From positions 1-64,000 of the forward strand of contig WQZH01000004.1 in assembly GCA_009780825.1 (NCBI GenBank): 64,000 bases of DNA. The letters run 5' to 3'. The translations under genes and the position numbers were made by a program. Below, in pieces: positions 8,017 through 17,117 of this stretch (positions are counted from its first letter, which is position 1; every line of letters begins with the position of its first letter). The notes beneath the pieces are model-generated. The model had not been told where the DNA came from. It was given only the letters and a program-made list of their open reading frames with translations, and ran no database searches. Source of the stretch: Desulfobulbus sp. (GTDB taxonomy: Bacteria > Desulfobacterota > Desulfobulbia > Desulfobulbales > Desulfobulbaceae).

Positions 8017-9369
8017 ATGATTCCCTTCACCGAACTGTTCAGCCAGCCGCATCTAGCGTCCTTCCTTCTTGGATGCGGTGCCGGTGTCCTGTTCCTGGGC
8101 TTTATTTTCCTGCTCATCCAGCAGCGTCTGCAGCGACGGCAATGGGCGCTTTCCCTGCGATTGGAACGAGCGGAGGAACAGGCCCGCTCCCATGGCGACG
8201 AGGCTGCGCGGCTGCGGACAGAACGCGATCAGTTTGCCAGGGAGCGCCGGACATTCGAGATTGAAAACGCCTCTCTGCAGACCTCCTGCGCCGCCTTGGA
8301 ACAACAAATCCAGGAACGGAACGCTCTTTTGGCCGAGACACGCCGGCAGATTGAACAAGACTTCAACGTGTTGGCCGGAAAAGTCATCACCGAAAAAGGG
8401 GAACAACTCACCAGCCAGCATGCCTCTGCCCTGACCTTGCTGCTGCGGCCGTTTCACGAGCAGTTGGCCGAGTTCAAGAAAAAGGTGGAAGAGGTGTACG
8501 ATCTTGAGGCCCGTGACCGGGTATCGATGATCAAAGAGGTCGAACAGCTCAAGCAGCTCAACACCCAACTCAGCGCCGATGCGACCAATCTGGCCGAGGC
8601 CCTGCGCGGCAGCAACAAGCTCCAGGGGCAATGGGGGGAAATGGTCCTGGCCCGTTTGCTTGAGGCGTCAGGGTTGCGCAGCGGCACCGAATTTGCCCTC
8701 CAGGTCAGCCTGAAGACGGAAGATGGCACGACATTGCAGCCGGACGCCCTGGTGTATCTGCCTGAAAACAGGACGGTCATCATTGACGCCAAGGTGTCGC
8801 TCAAGGCGTTTGCCGAGGCGCACGGCGCGCAAGACGAGATGTACCGGCAACAGCAGATCAAATTGCATCTTGAGTCGATCAAGCGCCAGATCGGCCTCCT
8901 GGCGCACAAGCAGTACCATCGGCTGACCGGTTCGGGATCCCTCGACTTTGTCCTGCTGTTTATTCCGATCGAGGCCGCTTTTCTGCTGGCGGTCAACGAG
9001 GACCAGGAACTGCTGGTCAGTGCCATGCAACAACACGTCATCCTGACATGCCCATCGACCCTGTTGGCCATCCTCCGGACCGTGCATCACCTCTGGCGCA
9101 TGGAGAAGCAAAACCGCAACAGTTTAGCCATTGCCAAACAAGCGGGGAATTTATATGATAAATTCGTCGGGTTTACCGAAGCCTTCGAAGAGATCGGCTT
9201 GCGCCTCAACCAAACTCAAACGGCCTGGCACACGGCACGCAACCGGTTGAGTGCCGGCCAGGGCAATCTAATCGCCAGAACCGAAGCCCTGAAAGAGCTA
9301 GGCGTGCAGACCAGCAAACAACTGCCCGATTCCCTGAAAGTTTCCTCTTCCACAGAACCAACACCATGA
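8017..9369 (+). CDS. rmuC: DNA recombination protein RmuC
   Basis: 450 residues. One N-terminal membrane helix (about 10-32) is followed by a long coiled coil (about 35-190) and the conserved RmuC domain (about 200-415). The domain contains the PD-(D/E)xK-like core VIIDAKVSLKAF and the HKQYHRL motif. RmuC is a membrane-anchored protein that limits DNA inversions and is a predicted nuclease. The frame is open upstream into cbpM, but ATG 8017 gives the normal start. It overlaps the next gene by ATGA. Confidence 0.9.
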   Translation: MIPFTELFSQPHLASFLLGCGAGVLFLGFIFLLIQQRLQRRQWALSLRLERAEEQARSHGDEAARLRTERDQFARERRTFEIENASLQTSCAALEQQIQERNALLAETRRQIEQDFNVLAGKVITEKGEQLTSQHASALTLLLRPFHEQLAEFKKKVEEVYDLEARDRVSMIKEVEQLKQLNTQLSADATNLAEALRGSNKLQGQWGEMVLARLLEASGLRSGTEFALQVSLKTEDGTTLQPDALVYLPENRTVIIDAKVSLKAFAEAHGAQDEMYRQQQIKLHLESIKRQIGLLAHKQYHRLTGSGSLDFVLLFIPIEAAFLLAVNEDQELLVSAMQQHVILTCPSTLLAILRTVHHLWRMEKQNRNSLAIAKQAGNLYDKFVGFTEAFEEIGLRLNQTQTAWHTARNRLSAGQGNLIARTEALKELGVQTSKQLPDSLKVSSSTEPTP

Positions 9370-9788
9370 AGTATCTCAGCCTTGTCGTCCTGCCCTTATT
9401 GTTCCTCCTGTCTTCCTGCGCCACCAAAGGACAGACCGACGCTGCCGGCGCCACCGCAGACGCTCCCATCGGCCATAAGACCAGCGCCACATTGACTGGC
9501 GCGGCTGCAGGCGGCATGCTGGGCTATATCGTCGGCAACAAGATGGATACGTATGACCGCGAGCAGCTCAATCACACCTACGAACGAGGCGTTTCCAACC
9601 AACGTTCAGCCTGGATCAATCCCGATACCGGCAACCAATATGCGATTACTCCGCAACCGGCCTACCAGGATCCCGGCACCCGTCAAGTCTGCCGACGCGC
9701 GGAAATAGAGGCGATCATCGACAGCAAGCCGCAGCACACGTACAGCACTGCCTGCCGTGACCCACACGGTTCCTGGCAATTGCAGTAA
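9366..9788 (+). CDS. Small glycine-zipper lipoprotein
   Basis: 140 residues. A lipoprotein signal ends in LLSSC with C18 as the lipidated residue. A short Ala/Gly-rich segment (about 45-60, GAAAGGMLGYIVGNKMD) resembles the glycine-zipper helix of outer-membrane 17-kDa-type lipoproteins. The remaining domain has two Cys (CRRAE and TACRD) that could pair, and a motif SAWINPDTGNQY like the C-terminal part of RcpF/SmpA-like surface antigens. The start overlaps the rmuC stop. Its exact role is unknown. Confidence 0.75.
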   Translation: MKYLSLVVLPLLFLLSSCATKGQTDAAGATADAPIGHKTSATLTGAAAGGMLGYIVGNKMDTYDREQLNHTYERGVSNQRSAWINPDTGNQYAITPQPAYQDPGTRQVCRRAEIEAIIDSKPQHTYSTACRDPHGSWQLQ

Positions 9789-9807
9789 TCATCAGGTCGA
9801 CACCACC

Positions 9808-10203
9808 ATGCCCAAAGGCGACATAACCGTTGCAACCAGCAAACAGTTGGAGATGATCGACCTGACCGACCGGTTGCAGCAGGTGATCGGCAACATTGAT
9901 GACGGCATTCTGTACGTCTATAATCCGCACACCACAGCCGGGCTCACGATCAACGAGGGGGCCGACCCGGACGTGCAGCGCGATATCCTCGGCGCCCTGG
10001 GCCGGATCGTGCCAGTCGATTACCCGTATCGCCATAGCGAGGACAACTCGCCTGCCCATCTGATGAGCGCTGTGACTGGTTCTTCGGTCACGGTATTCAT
10101 TCACCGGGGCCGCCTGCAACTCGGGACGTGGCAGCGTATCTTTTTCTTCGAATTCGACGGCCCTCGCAACCGCCAAATCTGGTGGAAAACACTCGCCGGA
10201 TAA
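9808..10203 (+). CDS. YjbQ family protein (UPF0047)
   Basis: 131 residues, the normal length of this single-domain family. Conserved motifs are HTTAGLTINEGAD, a SEDNSPAHL segment, and GTWQRIFFFEFDGPR near the end. Members can have secondary thiamine-phosphate synthase activity, but the physiological reaction is unsettled. The start at 9808 is chosen because the family begins here; the frame is open upstream into the lipoprotein gene. It is part of the plus-strand run from cbpA. Confidence 0.85.
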   Translation: MPKGDITVATSKQLEMIDLTDRLQQVIGNIDDGILYVYNPHTTAGLTINEGADPDVQRDILGALGRIVPVDYPYRHSEDNSPAHLMSAVTGSSVTVFIHRGRLQLGTWQRIFFFEFDGPRNRQIWWKTLAG

Positions 10204-10226
10204 CTCCCACCATTGCAGGAAACCCT

Positions 10227-10439
10227 ATGTTTTTCGGACTCAATCGCACCACAGACGAGCAATCTCTGATCGCCTTTCTCAACCTGTTCAGCAGCGACCG
10301 GCTCACCCGTGAACTCGTTCCCCGCCTGAGCGAGGAGGAAATCCATCAGGTGGTTGATCTGCTGACCCAGGTCATGCGTAACCATTTGAGCAGCGACGAA
10401 TATCACCGCCTCTTTCTTGGCGAAGAACACCACCACTGA
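10227..10439 (+). CDS. Small conserved-looking protein, function unknown
   Basis: 70 residues starting at ATG 10227 with AGGA upstream, 23 bp after yjbQ. It is predicted all-helical and acidic, with LSEEEIHQVVDLLTQVMRNHL as an amphipathic core and a natural His tail (EEHHH). No domain is recognised. Position between two real genes, a plausible ribosome-binding site and good codon usage support it being expressed with its neighbours. Confidence 0.65.
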   Translation: MFFGLNRTTDEQSLIAFLNLFSSDRLTRELVPRLSEEEIHQVVDLLTQVMRNHLSSDEYHRLFLGEEHHH

Positions 10440-10472
10440 GACCAAGGATCAGCAGGCCGCATCGCCATCCCT

Positions 10473-12245
10473 ATGTATGCCCTAACCAATCTGCGCCAAT
10501 TTCTGGACCTGTTGCGAGCCAACGATCAGTTGCTCACCATTGATGCTCCGGTCGATCCGTATCTCGAAATCGCCGAAATCCACCGAAGGGTTATCGCCCA
10601 AGGAGGGCCGGCGCTTCTTTTCACCCAGGTCAAAAACTCGAAATTCCCTGTGGTCACCAACCTGTTCGGCACACACTTGCGGCTGGAACTGGCCTTTGGC
10701 CGCCGCCCGCTTGCCTTTGTCCAGGAGTTGGTGCGTCTTGTGGAACACTCGTTGCCGCCCACCCTGGCCACCCTGTGGCAAGCCCGCGGCTTGCTCGCGC
10801 AAGGGTTGCGGGTTGGACTCAAACGAACCAGTTGCGGCCCTGTCCTGGAATGCCGGCAACGGCCGGCACGGCTCTCCGAGTTACCCATGCTCACCTCCTG
10901 GCACTCGGATGGAGGCCCCTTTGTCACCTTGCCTCTCGTGTACACCGAACACCCCGACGGCCTGGGCCATAACCTCGGCATGTACCGCATCCAGCGATAC
11001 GACGACACCACGACCGGCATCCATTGGCAAATTCACAAGGGCGGCGGCTTCCATTACTTTGCCGCGGAACAGAAGAACCAAGCCCTCCCCCTGACCTTGT
11101 ACATTGGTGGCCCACCGGCGCTGATGCTCGCCGCCATCGCCCCGCTGCCCGAAAATATCCCGGAACTGGTGCTCGCCTCCCTGTTGCAGGGAGAAAAGCT
11201 GCGGCTGGTGACCGATCCCGAAGGGGGCCATCCTGTGGTCGCTGAAGCGGAATTCGCCATCAAGGGTCATGTCCCGCCTCATGTCCGCCGGCCGGAAGGC
11301 CCATTCGGCGATCATTACGGCTACAACTCGCTGCAGCACGACTATCCGGTTTTCCAGACCACCCACCTCTATCACCGCAGGGACGCGATCTATCCGGCCA
11401 CAGTGGTCGGCCGTCCCAAGCAGGAAGATTTTTTTATCGGCGATTTCCTCCAGGACCTTCTGTCTCCTCTGTTCCCGTTGGTGATGAAAGGGGTCATCCA
11501 GTTGAAAACCTTCGGCGAGACGGGCTTCCACTGCCTTGCCGCCGCCCGGGTGGCCGATCGCTATCCTCGCGAAGCCTTTGCCGCCGGTCTGCGCGTCCTT
11601 GGCGAGGGGCAGCTCTCCCTGACCAAATTCCTGCTGGTGACCGACGGCAGCATCGACGTGGCCGATTTTCCCCGGTTGTGGCAACATATCCTTGAGCGGA
11701 TTCAATGGGACCGCGATCTGTTTGTCTTTGCCAACGTCTCCCAGGATACCCTCGACTACACCGGCCCATCGGTGAACAAAGGGTCCAAGGCCATGATGCT
11801 CGGTCTGGGGCAGGAAAAATGCAGAGAATTGCCCCTGGAATTTTCAGGTTCGCTGCCAGCGCAATGCAGCCACCCCAAGGTCTATCTGCCCGGCACCCTG
11901 GTGATCCAGGGAGCGCCTTACGGGTCTGCGCCCGAACTGGCGGCGGAACTGGCCGCTTTTCCCGAACTCGCCGGCTGGCCGGTCATGCTGTTGGTTGACT
12001 CCACCGAGGAGGCTTCCTGTTCCTTACAGGAATTTCTCTGGACGTTTTTCACTCGATTCGAGCCGGCCGCCGATATCCATGGCCGGGCGCAGACCGTACA
12101 TCGCTTTCATGTGGGCCTGCAGCCGCCGATTGTGTTCGATTGCCGCATGAAGCCCTGGTACACCGAGGTGCTGCACGTTGATCCGCCTACAAGGCGGTTG
12201 GTGGATGAGAAAATCGCCGCCATCCTGCCCGCCAAATACCGGTAA
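10473..12245 (+). CDS. UbiD-family decarboxylase (prenylated-FMN dependent)
   Basis: 590 residues, matching the long UbiD/MenA-associated type. The N-terminal domain, the central split-barrel with GPFGDHYGYN, and the C-terminal dimerisation domain are all present. The family decarboxylates aromatic or unsaturated acids with prenylated FMN, which needs a UbiX partner (not in this window). In sulfate reducers the likely role is decarboxylation in quinone synthesis, but an aromatic-acid substrate is equally possible. It begins 33 bp after the small protein and precedes rluB by 40 bp. Confidence 0.88.
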   Translation: MYALTNLRQFLDLLRANDQLLTIDAPVDPYLEIAEIHRRVIAQGGPALLFTQVKNSKFPVVTNLFGTHLRLELAFGRRPLAFVQELVRLVEHSLPPTLATLWQARGLLAQGLRVGLKRTSCGPVLECRQRPARLSELPMLTSWHSDGGPFVTLPLVYTEHPDGLGHNLGMYRIQRYDDTTTGIHWQIHKGGGFHYFAAEQKNQALPLTLYIGGPPALMLAAIAPLPENIPELVLASLLQGEKLRLVTDPEGGHPVVAEAEFAIKGHVPPHVRRPEGPFGDHYGYNSLQHDYPVFQTTHLYHRRDAIYPATVVGRPKQEDFFIGDFLQDLLSPLFPLVMKGVIQLKTFGETGFHCLAAARVADRYPREAFAAGLRVLGEGQLSLTKFLLVTDGSIDVADFPRLWQHILERIQWDRDLFVFANVSQDTLDYTGPSVNKGSKAMMLGLGQEKCRELPLEFSGSLPAQCSHPKVYLPGTLVIQGAPYGSAPELAAELAAFPELAGWPVMLLVDSTEEASCSLQEFLWTFFTRFEPAADIHGRAQTVHRFHVGLQPPIVFDCRMKPWYTEVLHVDPPTRRLVDEKIAAILPAKYR

Positions 12246-12286
12246 AGTGCTCGCCGCGCGAGCACACGATACTGCTCTGACACCAC

Positions 12287-13021
12287 ATGGAAGAACGGCT
12301 GCAAAAGATTCTTGCCCAGGCCGGTATCGCCTCAAGACGGCAAGCCGAGCTGTTGATCCGGGCCGGCAGGATCCGGGTCAACGATCAGGTGGTCGTGGAA
12401 ATGGGCTGCAAAGCCGACCCCTTCCGTGACCGGATCACCTGCGATGGCCAACCGGTCGTCTCTGAAGAAAAAATATACGTGCTGCTCAACAAACCGGCAG
12501 GATATGTCACCACTCTGGCAGATCCGCAGGGCAGGCCTATGGTTTCTGATCTCCTCGACGGAATTTCTGAGCGGCTTTTCCCGGTCGGCAGGCTGGATCT
12601 CGATACCGAAGGGGCCCTGCTTATGACCAACGACGGGGCCCTGGCCAACCGCATCCTCCATCCTCGTTTCGAGGTCAGCAAAACCTATGAAGCCCTGGTG
12701 GCCGGTTTTCCCTCAAAGGAAAAACTCATTCTGCTTGAGCAAGGGATCGTGATTGATGGGGTCAGAACGCAACCTGCCCGCGTGCGGGTACTGCAACGGC
12801 GTCCGGGTGAGAGCCTGGTCGAAATCACCATCCACGAGGGCAAAAAACGGCAGGTTCGGAAAATGTTTCAGGCGGTCGATCATCGGGTTCTGCACTTGAA
12901 AAGAACAGCGTACGGCCAGCTGCGATTAGGCACCCTTCCCCTTGGGGGATTCAAGATCCTCTCCCCGGACGATCTAAAAAAAATTTTTCGCGCAAAAACA
13001 CCTTTACAATCAAAAACATAA
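12287..13021 (+). CDS. rluB: 23S rRNA pseudouridine synthase, RluB type
   Basis: 244 residues. An N-terminal S4 RNA-binding domain (1-60) is followed by a RsuA/RluB/E/F catalytic domain with the signature GRLDLDTEGALL; D104 is the expected catalytic aspartate. KMFQAVDHRVLHLKR is the typical C-terminal motif. RluB modifies U2605 of 23S rRNA in E. coli; assignment to RluB rather than a paralogue rests on length and overall fit. Confidence 0.87.
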   Translation: MEERLQKILAQAGIASRRQAELLIRAGRIRVNDQVVVEMGCKADPFRDRITCDGQPVVSEEKIYVLLNKPAGYVTTLADPQGRPMVSDLLDGISERLFPVGRLDLDTEGALLMTNDGALANRILHPRFEVSKTYEALVAGFPSKEKLILLEQGIVIDGVRTQPARVRVLQRRPGESLVEITIHEGKKRQVRKMFQAVDHRVLHLKRTAYGQLRLGTLPLGGFKILSPDDLKKIFRAKTPLQSKT

Positions 13022-13148
13022 CTGATTAAATTTTCAATAACACCCTGTAATTTGTTCTCTTTATGTCGGCAGAGGCCGCAAATACTGTCTTCAGATGGAA
13101 AAACTGCCGTCGATGGCGCTTCCGCAGAAGATACTGGGGGAAAAAGGA

Positions 13149-13433
13149 ATGAACAAATCGGAATTAATTGAAGCCCTGGCCGAAGCAATGAATCTGCCGA
13201 TACGCGAAGCCGCCTCGATAACCAACACCATCATCGAAACCATGAGCGACGCGCTTGTACGGGGTGAATCGATAGAAATCCGGGGGTTTGGCAGCTTTGT
13301 CGTCAAGGAATACACTTCATATACCGGTCGCAACCCCAAGACCGGCGAAAAAATTAAAGTAAGGCCGAAGAAACTCCCCTTTTTCAAGGTGGGCAAGGAA
13401 CTGCGGGAGCAGGTCAACAAAAACGACCGATAA
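13149..13433 (+). CDS. HU/IHF-family DNA-binding protein
   Basis: 94 residues. The helical dimerisation part (1-45) is followed by the beta arm with the family signature GFGSF and GRNPKTGE (about 48-70), then KLPFFKVGKELRE. The protein bends DNA as a dimer. ATG 13149 is favoured over the upstream in-frame ATG at 13095, because HU proteins begin MNKSELI. It sits between rluB and the convergent rimO. I cannot tell HU from an IHF subunit with certainty. Confidence 0.92.
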   Translation: MNKSELIEALAEAMNLPIREAASITNTIIETMSDALVRGESIEIRGFGSFVVKEYTSYTGRNPKTGEKIKVRPKKLPFFKVGKELREQVNKNDR

Positions 13434-13442
13434 CCCCGCTTG

Positions 13443-14804
13443 CTAATTACCGTTCACCCCTTCCTCCTCCTGTCCGTCGACAACCTCGCCGACCAAATCA
13501 TAGGTATGCGCCTCGGTGATTCGGACCATGACGATATCGCCAGGATTCACCTGCCCTGAAGTAATATAGACGCACCCGTCGATTTCCGGGGCCTGGAATC
13601 GCGTCCGCCCCTCCAGCAGCAAATCGCTCTCTTCGCTGGTCCCCTCGATCAGCACTGGTTCAAGACGGCCAACATAGCGTTGCTGTCTGCGTTCGCTGAT
13701 GACAGCCTGGACCTCCATCACCCGCTGATAGCGGGATTCTTTTTCTTCGTCGTCCACCTTGCCCGGTAATTGCGCCGCCAAACTGCCATCTTCATCCTGG
13801 TATTGAAAGACGCCGACATGGTCGAGTTGCCAGGTACGCAGGGAATCGACCAATGCCGTCACATCTTCCTCGGTTTCTCCCGGAAAACCGACAAGCATGG
13901 TGGTGCGGATGACGCATGTCGGCACATACGTTCGTATCCGGCGAACCAGATCATCCAGCACGACATGGCGATAGCGGCGATTCATCGCGGTCAGCACCCG
14001 GTCGCTGACGTGCTGGAAAGGGATGTCGAGATAGGGGAGAAGGCGCGGCTCTCGCGCCAGCACATGCAAAAGTTCATCGGTCACACTGGCCGGATAGAGG
14101 TAGAGCAGGCGAAACCAGGGGATGTTCGTTCGTTCCAGAAGCGCTCGCAGCAGATCGGTCAATGCCATCGGCTCGGGTAAGTCCCGCCCATATGCGGTCA
14201 GATCCTGAGCAATCAGCGAAAGCTCACGCACGCCAGAGCGCTCAAGAGTAATGGCCTCGGAGGTCAGATCGGCAATCGTCCGACTGCGCAATCGCCCGCG
14301 GATCGAAGGAATCATGCAGTAGGCGCACCGGTTGTCGCAGCCTTCGGTAATCTTCAGATATGACCTGAACGGCGGCGTAATGATCCGGCGCGGGACTCGA
14401 TGGTCCATCAGATAGGTGGCAAGGCCAGGCCGGGTAACGATATGGGAATGATCGGCGAGGCGATCGATCAATCTGCCGATATGCGGGAAGTCGTCGAGGC
14501 CGACAAAGAGATCGACCTCGGGTAGTTCTGTGGCCAGCTCCCTGCCATACCGCTGCACCATGCAGCCGGTCACCACCAACAGTTGCCCCGGATTTTCCTC
14601 TTTGCAGGCCGCCAGCTCAAGGATCGTATCGATAGCCTCTTCCACGGCAGGGCGAATGAAACCGCAGGTATTCACCAGAATAACCGAAGCGTGTTCCGCC
14701 TCCTGCACCACGGTATATTCCGCCCGCTCCAGATCGGCGAGCATCACCTCGGAATCAACCAGATTTTTGGGACAGCCCAAACTGACCATGTACAAGGTTT
14801 TCAT
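13443..14804 (-). CDS. rimO: Ribosomal protein S12 methylthiotransferase
   Basis: 453 residues. Radical-SAM enzyme that adds a methylthio group to the conserved Asp of ribosomal protein S12. The N-terminal domain carries the auxiliary-cluster cysteines C11, C47 and C81. The radical-SAM site is C156-x3-C160-x2-C163 (CDNRCAYC), and a C-terminal TRAM domain ends the protein. The sequence SLGCPKNLVDSE is diagnostic of RimO rather than MiaB. It overlaps the upstream phosphorylase gene by 4 bp. Confidence 0.95.
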   Translation of the reverse strand: MKTLYMVSLGCPKNLVDSEVMLADLERAEYTVVQEAEHASVILVNTCGFIRPAVEEAIDTILELAACKEENPGQLLVVTGCMVQRYGRELATELPEVDLFVGLDDFPHIGRLIDRLADHSHIVTRPGLATYLMDHRVPRRIITPPFRSYLKITEGCDNRCAYCMIPSIRGRLRSRTIADLTSEAITLERSGVRELSLIAQDLTAYGRDLPEPMALTDLLRALLERTNIPWFRLLYLYPASVTDELLHVLAREPRLLPYLDIPFQHVSDRVLTAMNRRYRHVVLDDLVRRIRTYVPTCVIRTTMLVGFPGETEEDVTALVDSLRTWQLDHVGVFQYQDEDGSLAAQLPGKVDDEEKESRYQRVMEVQAVISERRQQRYVGRLEPVLIEGTSEESDLLLEGRTRFQAPEIDGCVYITSGQVNPGDIVMVRITEAHTYDLVGEVVDGQEEEGVNGN

Positions 14805-15523
14805 ACGATCTTACCATGCTGGATGAGCGAACAGAGGCATTCGAGCACCTGTCGGGAGCGGTGTCGAAAGCGTTTGAGATGCATGCCGGGGGCCCAGTCC
14901 TGGTGGAACAATTCATCAGATACCAGCATCACCGCAGCCAGGCTGATCTGACGAAAAGCGGCCACCGAGCGCAAGGCGGTATATTCCATATCAACGGCAA
15001 GAATACCCTGGGCCCCGTATCGCTCGACCTTTTCCCTGGTCTCCCGGTATACCGCATCGGTGGTCCATATTCTCCCCTGTTTGGGCCTGGAGAAGCTACC
15101 GGCTTCAGTTAGCGCGTCGATGAGCCGCAACCGCAGGATGTCGTCATCGTTTCCGGTGGTGCCTTGATAATGGGCGCTCGTCCCCTCCTCGCTCAGTCCT
15201 CCGGTGGGAATGAACAGATCTCCGGCGACGAGCGCCGGATGGAGCGATCCGCACCAACCGTACACAAGAATCCGGCGCGCCCCCAAAGCAATCAATTTCT
15301 CCAGGCAGATGGTCGCCATAGGAGCGCCAACCGCCGGGCCAGCCAGAAAAAATAGGTCGTTACTCTGCAGATGAGCATGGAAAATAGCATGCCGCACCAG
15401 ACTATGGCGACGGACGAGCGAGGGGAAACCGGTGCTGTCGGCGGGATTGACCGACAATATGCCGATGGCAGGCAGCTGCGGTTCTCCCTTGCTCCTCGCG
15501 GGATTGATGATACAGTCGGACAT
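14801..15523 (-). CDS. Nucleoside phosphorylase family protein
   Basis: 240 residues from ATG 15523. It shows the PNP/UDP-phosphorylase fold: SLVRHAIF near residue 40, GPAVGAPMATICLEKLIALGARRILVYG for phosphate and base binding, WTTDAVYRE, and AVDMEYTALRSVA with the catalytic Met-Glu. It should cleave a purine or uridine nucleoside with phosphate; substrate cannot be set by eye. An upstream in-frame ATG (15565) would put the start inside the atpE terminator, so it was rejected. It is coupled to rimO. Confidence 0.82.
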   Translation of the reverse strand: MSDCIINPARSKGEPQLPAIGILSVNPADSTGFPSLVRRHSLVRHAIFHAHLQSNDLFFLAGPAVGAPMATICLEKLIALGARRILVYGWCGSLHPALVAGDLFIPTGGLSEEGTSAHYQGTTGNDDDILRLRLIDALTEAGSFSRPKQGRIWTTDAVYRETREKVERYGAQGILAVDMEYTALRSVAAFRQISLAAVMLVSDELFHQDWAPGMHLKRFRHRSRQVLECLCSLIQHGKIV

Positions 15524-15538
15524 GGCAGAACGTAGCAA

Positions 15539-15572
15539 TAAAAAAGGGTTGCGGCAGCACCGCAACCCTTTT
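15539..15572 (-). terminator. Rho-independent terminator of the atpZIBE operon
   Basis: A 9-bp GC-rich stem (15546-15554 with 15560-15568; GGGTTGCGG) with a 5-base loop, flanked by A/T runs that extend the stem and give a T tract on the minus strand. It lies 33 bp past the atpE stop, separating the F0 operon from the downstream phosphorylase gene. Confidence 0.9.
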
Positions 15573-15604
15573 CCCGGGAATCTCCCGTTGATCGTTCGGC
15601 AGGA

Positions 15605-15865
15605 TTACAGACCGAGCGCAGCCTTGAACGGGTTAGCATACAGCAGGATGAAGGCGATAACCAAACCATAAATGGCGATGGACTCGCACAGGGCCATACC
15701 AAGGATCATGGTGGTGGTGATCGCGCCCTTTGCTTCCGGATTACGGGCAACGCCGTCGCAAGCGCCGCGCAGACCGTTCCCCATACCGATACCGGCGCCA
15801 AAGCCTGCAAGACCGATACTGAGAGCCGCGCCGATACAGATCAGAGCAAGACTAAGTTTATCCAT
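15605..15865 (-). CDS. atpE: ATP synthase F0 subunit c
   Basis: 86 residues with two membrane helices joined by the polar loop R41-N-P. The ion-binding carboxylate is E61 (LCESIAIYG). The glutamine on helix 1 that marks sodium-type rings is replaced by Leu in GMGNGLRG, and the Thr after E-S is Ile, so this ring probably moves protons. It is the last gene of atpZ-atpI-atpB-atpE; no F1 gene is nearby, so the F1 genes and subunit b lie elsewhere. Confidence 0.95.
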   Translation of the reverse strand: MDKLSLALICIGAALSIGLAGFGAGIGMGNGLRGACDGVARNPEAKGAITTTMILGMALCESIAIYGLVIAFILLYANPFKAALGL

Positions 15866-15938
15866 TCGTTGTGTTCCTCCATAGTAAAATTATATAAAAG
15901 TTGGCCTTCTTCTCCGTTGAACGGAACTTCAAAATCGA

Positions 15939-16661
15939 TCAATGGGCATGCTCCATCGCTCCCGCGCAATACAGGAGAGAGAGCAGGACAAAAACCACAG
16001 CCTGGATCACCGACACCAAGACACCCAAACAGAGGATGGGCAACGGCGCGAAGAAAGCGCCGGCCAGCATGAAAAGCACGCCGAGCAGAACCTCTTTGGC
16101 GAGGATATTACCGAAAAGACGCATGGAAAGGGAGATCAGTCGCGCAAAGTTGCTGATGACCTCCAACAGGAACATAAACGGCGCCAAGACCTTGCTCGGC
16201 CCCATGAAATGTTTGTAATAGTGGAGCCCGTGGTATCTGAATCCGAGCACATGATGCGTCACCCAGACAATGATGGTCATGGCCAAAGTGATATTCAGGC
16301 TGGAGGTCGGAGACATGAACCCGGGGATGAGCCCGATCATATTGGAAATGATGATGTAGAAGAAAAAGGTGGCCATCATCGGAAACAGCATCTTCGCTCC
16401 CTTTTCCCCCAGGTTTTCGGCACAGAAATCCATCAGGCCGCCGACCATCACTTCCCAGAAATTCTGACCACTGCCCGGCACCATCTCCAGTTTTCCCATG
16501 GTCAGCCTGGGTACAATAATGAGAAAGGCCATGACCATCCAGGTGTAGGTCATGTACGGCTCGCATATCTTTTCAAGTAAGGTCGCGCCGACCGGCGTAT
16601 GGGGAACCGGCAACCCCAATCCTTGCAGAATCAACGAGATAAACAATATCGGATGTTCCAT
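15939..16661 (-). CDS. atpB: ATP synthase F0 subunit a
   Basis: 240 residues, polytopic. The essential arginine of the ion half-channel is R181 in LSMRLFGN. The C-terminal helices contain the conserved VIQAVVFVLLSLLY. It forms the stator channel next to the subunit c ring. It lies 12 bp after atpI and 73 bp before atpE. Confidence 0.95.
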   Translation of the reverse strand: MEHPILFISLILQGLGLPVPHTPVGATLLEKICEPYMTYTWMVMAFLIIVPRLTMGKLEMVPGSGQNFWEVMVGGLMDFCAENLGEKGAKMLFPMMATFFFYIIISNMIGLIPGFMSPTSSLNITLAMTIIVWVTHHVLGFRYHGLHYYKHFMGPSKVLAPFMFLLEVISNFARLISLSMRLFGNILAKEVLLGVLFMLAGAFFAPLPILCLGVLVSVIQAVVFVLLSLLYCAGAMEHAH

Positions 16662-16673
16662 AGCCTGCTCTCC

Positions 16674-17117
16674 TCACGCTTTTTTCGGCGACCAGCGACT
16701 TCCTGCGCCCAAGCCGATAATGACCACACTGACCATGACCGTTGCAAACCCCACGATGAGTCCGATCACATCGATCGGCATCCGCGAGGCCAGCACGAAT
16801 AACAATAACCCCACCACAACCAGCCGTGCAAAGGATCTGAGAAGAAAGCGGGTCTTCTCGATACCGATCCCGACACCTTCACCGATTTCACCGGCTCGTC
16901 GAAGCAATCGGCGAGTGTCCTTCTGCATCAACCAGAAACTTCCGTTCACCAGCAATCCACCGATCAACAGGGATTGAGCAAAAACCCGCCCTTGCAGAAA
17001 ATACCCGCCCGCCGCAAGCGCGGCCACGAGCAACACGCCGCAGACCGTCACGCTCCGGACGATCGAGCTGTTCCCGTCGCCGATGCCTTGGCGTGCGTCG
17101 TGCTCCTGCTCATGCAT
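16674..17117 (-). CDS. atpI: ATP synthase subunit I (AtpI-like)
   Basis: 147 residues with four predicted membrane helices (about 22-45, 48-65, 92-110, 115-138) and a polar loop (KDTRRLLRRAG). The position between atpZ and atpB and the topology match AtpI/subunit I, which helps assemble the subunit c ring. Sequence conservation in this family is weak, so the call rests largely on context. It overlaps atpZ by 8 bp. Confidence 0.75.
   Translation of the reverse strand: MHEQEHDARQGIGDGNSSIVRSVTVCGVLLVAALAAGGYFLQGRVFAQSLLIGGLLVNGSFWLMQKDTRRLLRRAGEIGEGVGIGIEKTRFLLRSFARLVVVGLLLFVLASRMPIDVIGLIVGFATVMVSVVIIGLGAGSRWSPKKA

Noticed and set aside
15605..15865. Sodium-type subunit c
   Set aside because: E61-S62 fits, but the helix-1 Gln and the following Thr of sodium rings are missing.
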